A program made the position numbers and the translations under genes. A stretch of DNA of 20,157 nt from Pelargonium cotyledonis (lineage: Eukaryota > Streptophyta > Magnoliopsida > Geraniales > Geraniaceae), in assembly GCA_036897625.1 (NCBI GenBank), contig JAYMTA010001401.1, forward strand, positions 1-20,157, read 5' to 3'. Shown piece by piece: positions 18,850-20,157 of the stretch; position 1 is the stretch's first letter, and each line of letters starts with the position of its first letter. Below the pieces are notes generated by a model that had not been told where the DNA came from, did no database searches, and saw only the letters and a program-made list of their open reading frames with translations.

Positions 18850-20157
18850 AAGAAGAAAGAAACGAAGGTTTTAGTATGTGAACATTGTTATGTGCTTAGC
18901 TGCAGTGTCTAGGTTAGAGAGCAAATGAACGAATTCCCGGTGAAGGTTCATTTGTATCTCTTTTGCGCAATGTTATGATCATGGAAAAGTTAATAGGAAA
19001 CTAGTTTTCGTTTTTACGAATGCTAACATTACCTCTTTTGTATTTCCCTCGTCTTATAAAGACTACGAGGAACCATAAAAAAAGTATGATGACAAATAAT
19101 GGTTAAGAAAAATTGTGTTTCTTGCCATGAATCTTGTTTTCTTTGATACACTTGCTTGCACACCCTTAACTTCAATTTTCAAAGAGATGCTAAAAAATTG
19201 GGCAAATTTTCAATTTGAGGTTGCTTGATGACATTGTAAAGAACCATCATGTTTTACAATTTTCCAAATAAATTAATGCTGTCAACCATTTTTCAAATAG
19301 CGGTAATTTTGCACATATAGGTTTTGAAGACAGCCGTGTTATTTTTTTGTGTATGCAAATTTGAACCAACCGTAAATTGGTGTTGATTGTCTGAATATGC
19401 CATAAACTAGTATATGTGTTATCTTTGACCATCGTTAGATGAATGGACAACAGCCCAATCGTTAATATATATAAAGCATAACATTGAGTTGCCAGGTGTC
19501 ACATTCTTAGATTTTATAAGAATTTTTAATTTTTTTTATTTGTTGTAATATTGTTCCTTATCTATTTATTTAGATGGTATTTAGAAAACAGTTGTAAATA
19601 GTTTTCTTTCCCACCATGTATACTGCAGTTTCTTTTCTTTCAGTTATTTTATTGACGCAAGAGATATGCCATGCAGCAACAAAGTTGACAATTCGTGCGT
19701 GCATGTCGTGTTTATGTCGTGTTGAAAATTGTTTCTGTGTTGCATATCCAATACGAACACAATAATTAATGAGTTGTGTCGAAACGATTGACACGAACAC
19801 GACCCAACACATTTGACGATAGATCTTGCACGTTTGACACTACAATATGATCCAACACGTTTGATACATTATTATGAATATAATAATTACAATTATATAA
19901 ACCATTACTTGTGTGTGTCACAATACGACTCATTAATCATGTGTGCTTGTGAAGATAGTATTAGCTATGAATTGAATTTACTCTATTGTTAAGAACGGTT
20001 CCCTTCCGGTATTAACAACATTTTACTTCTTTCATCAACTGTTTATGTTTTTCCTATGGATTGGACGAGGACAATTATTGTTGGAATTATCGCTCATGAG
20101 GAAAAAAAAAGAATGGTTGACTTTATTTTTAAAGTGTTATTATGATTTATCGAATTT
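18850..20157. other. AT-rich region downstream of the inositol kinase gene
   Basis: The first few hundred bases are presumably the kinase 3' UTR; no canonical AATAAA is close by. No further gene is seen. From about 19720 to 19930, GACACGAACACG, CCAACACATTTGAC and CCAACACGTTTGAT-type blocks recur. They resemble GACACG-rich non-coding repeats common in plant genomes, whose element class I cannot name. Confidence 0.55.

Noticed and set aside
19047-19070. CCTCGT...ACGAGG hairpin after the inositol kinase gene
   Set aside because: A six-base stem in a nuclear plant gene has no terminator meaning and can arise by chance.
19720-19930. GACACG-rich segment as a named retroelement
   Set aside because: The recurring motif is familiar from plant repeats, but no ends, coding remains or primer site allow a family call.

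Overview
The window is nuclear DNA from a flowering plant. AT-rich intergenic DNA alternates with genes built from many short GT-AG introns, the first exons are GC-rich, and all three recognisable genes belong to plant families. Protein wording suggests a eudicot, perhaps a rosid such as a Rosaceae member; that is only an impression.

Layout. At the left edge (1-138) a short minus-strand reading frame looks like the transit-peptide-like start of a gene lying mostly outside the window. Bases 139 to about 3100 are intergenic, with a probable tRNA-derived SINE head and ACGT-core elements. Bases 3374-12155 hold a complete 24-exon full-size ABCG transporter of the PDR type, best matched by Arabidopsis ABCG31/PDR3. 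The exons join into exactly 1437 codons plus stop. Introns 9 and 22 carry transposon fossils: a relict RTE-type LINE split by a Copia-type LTR fragment, and a Stowaway-like MITE. Bases 12156-13220 hold the 3' UTR and a G-box-rich spacer. Bases 13310-14440 hold an intronless PRISE-type enone reductase (progesterone 5-beta-reductase/iridoid synthase superfamily) with odd ends and an extra codon in its cofactor loop. Bases 14441-16040 are AT-rich, with two SINE-like fragments. Bases 16457-18849 hold a two-exon myo-inositol kinase (pfkB family) whose frame slips at a nine-G run; its intron holds a second Stowaway-like MITE. The rest, to 20157, is AT-rich with no gene seen.

The three genes lie on the plus strand but are not an operon and need not work together. 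By family knowledge, ABCG31 exports abscisic acid and pollen-coat lipids, PRISE proteins reduce 1,4-enones with NADPH, and the inositol kinase feeds phytate synthesis. I found no wholly new system. The most unusual points are a four-copy 9-base GTACA array and an overlapping upstream frame just before the ABCG31 start, the altered glycine loop and ends of the PRISE gene, the frame slip in the inositol kinase, and two related MITEs in introns of neighbouring genes.
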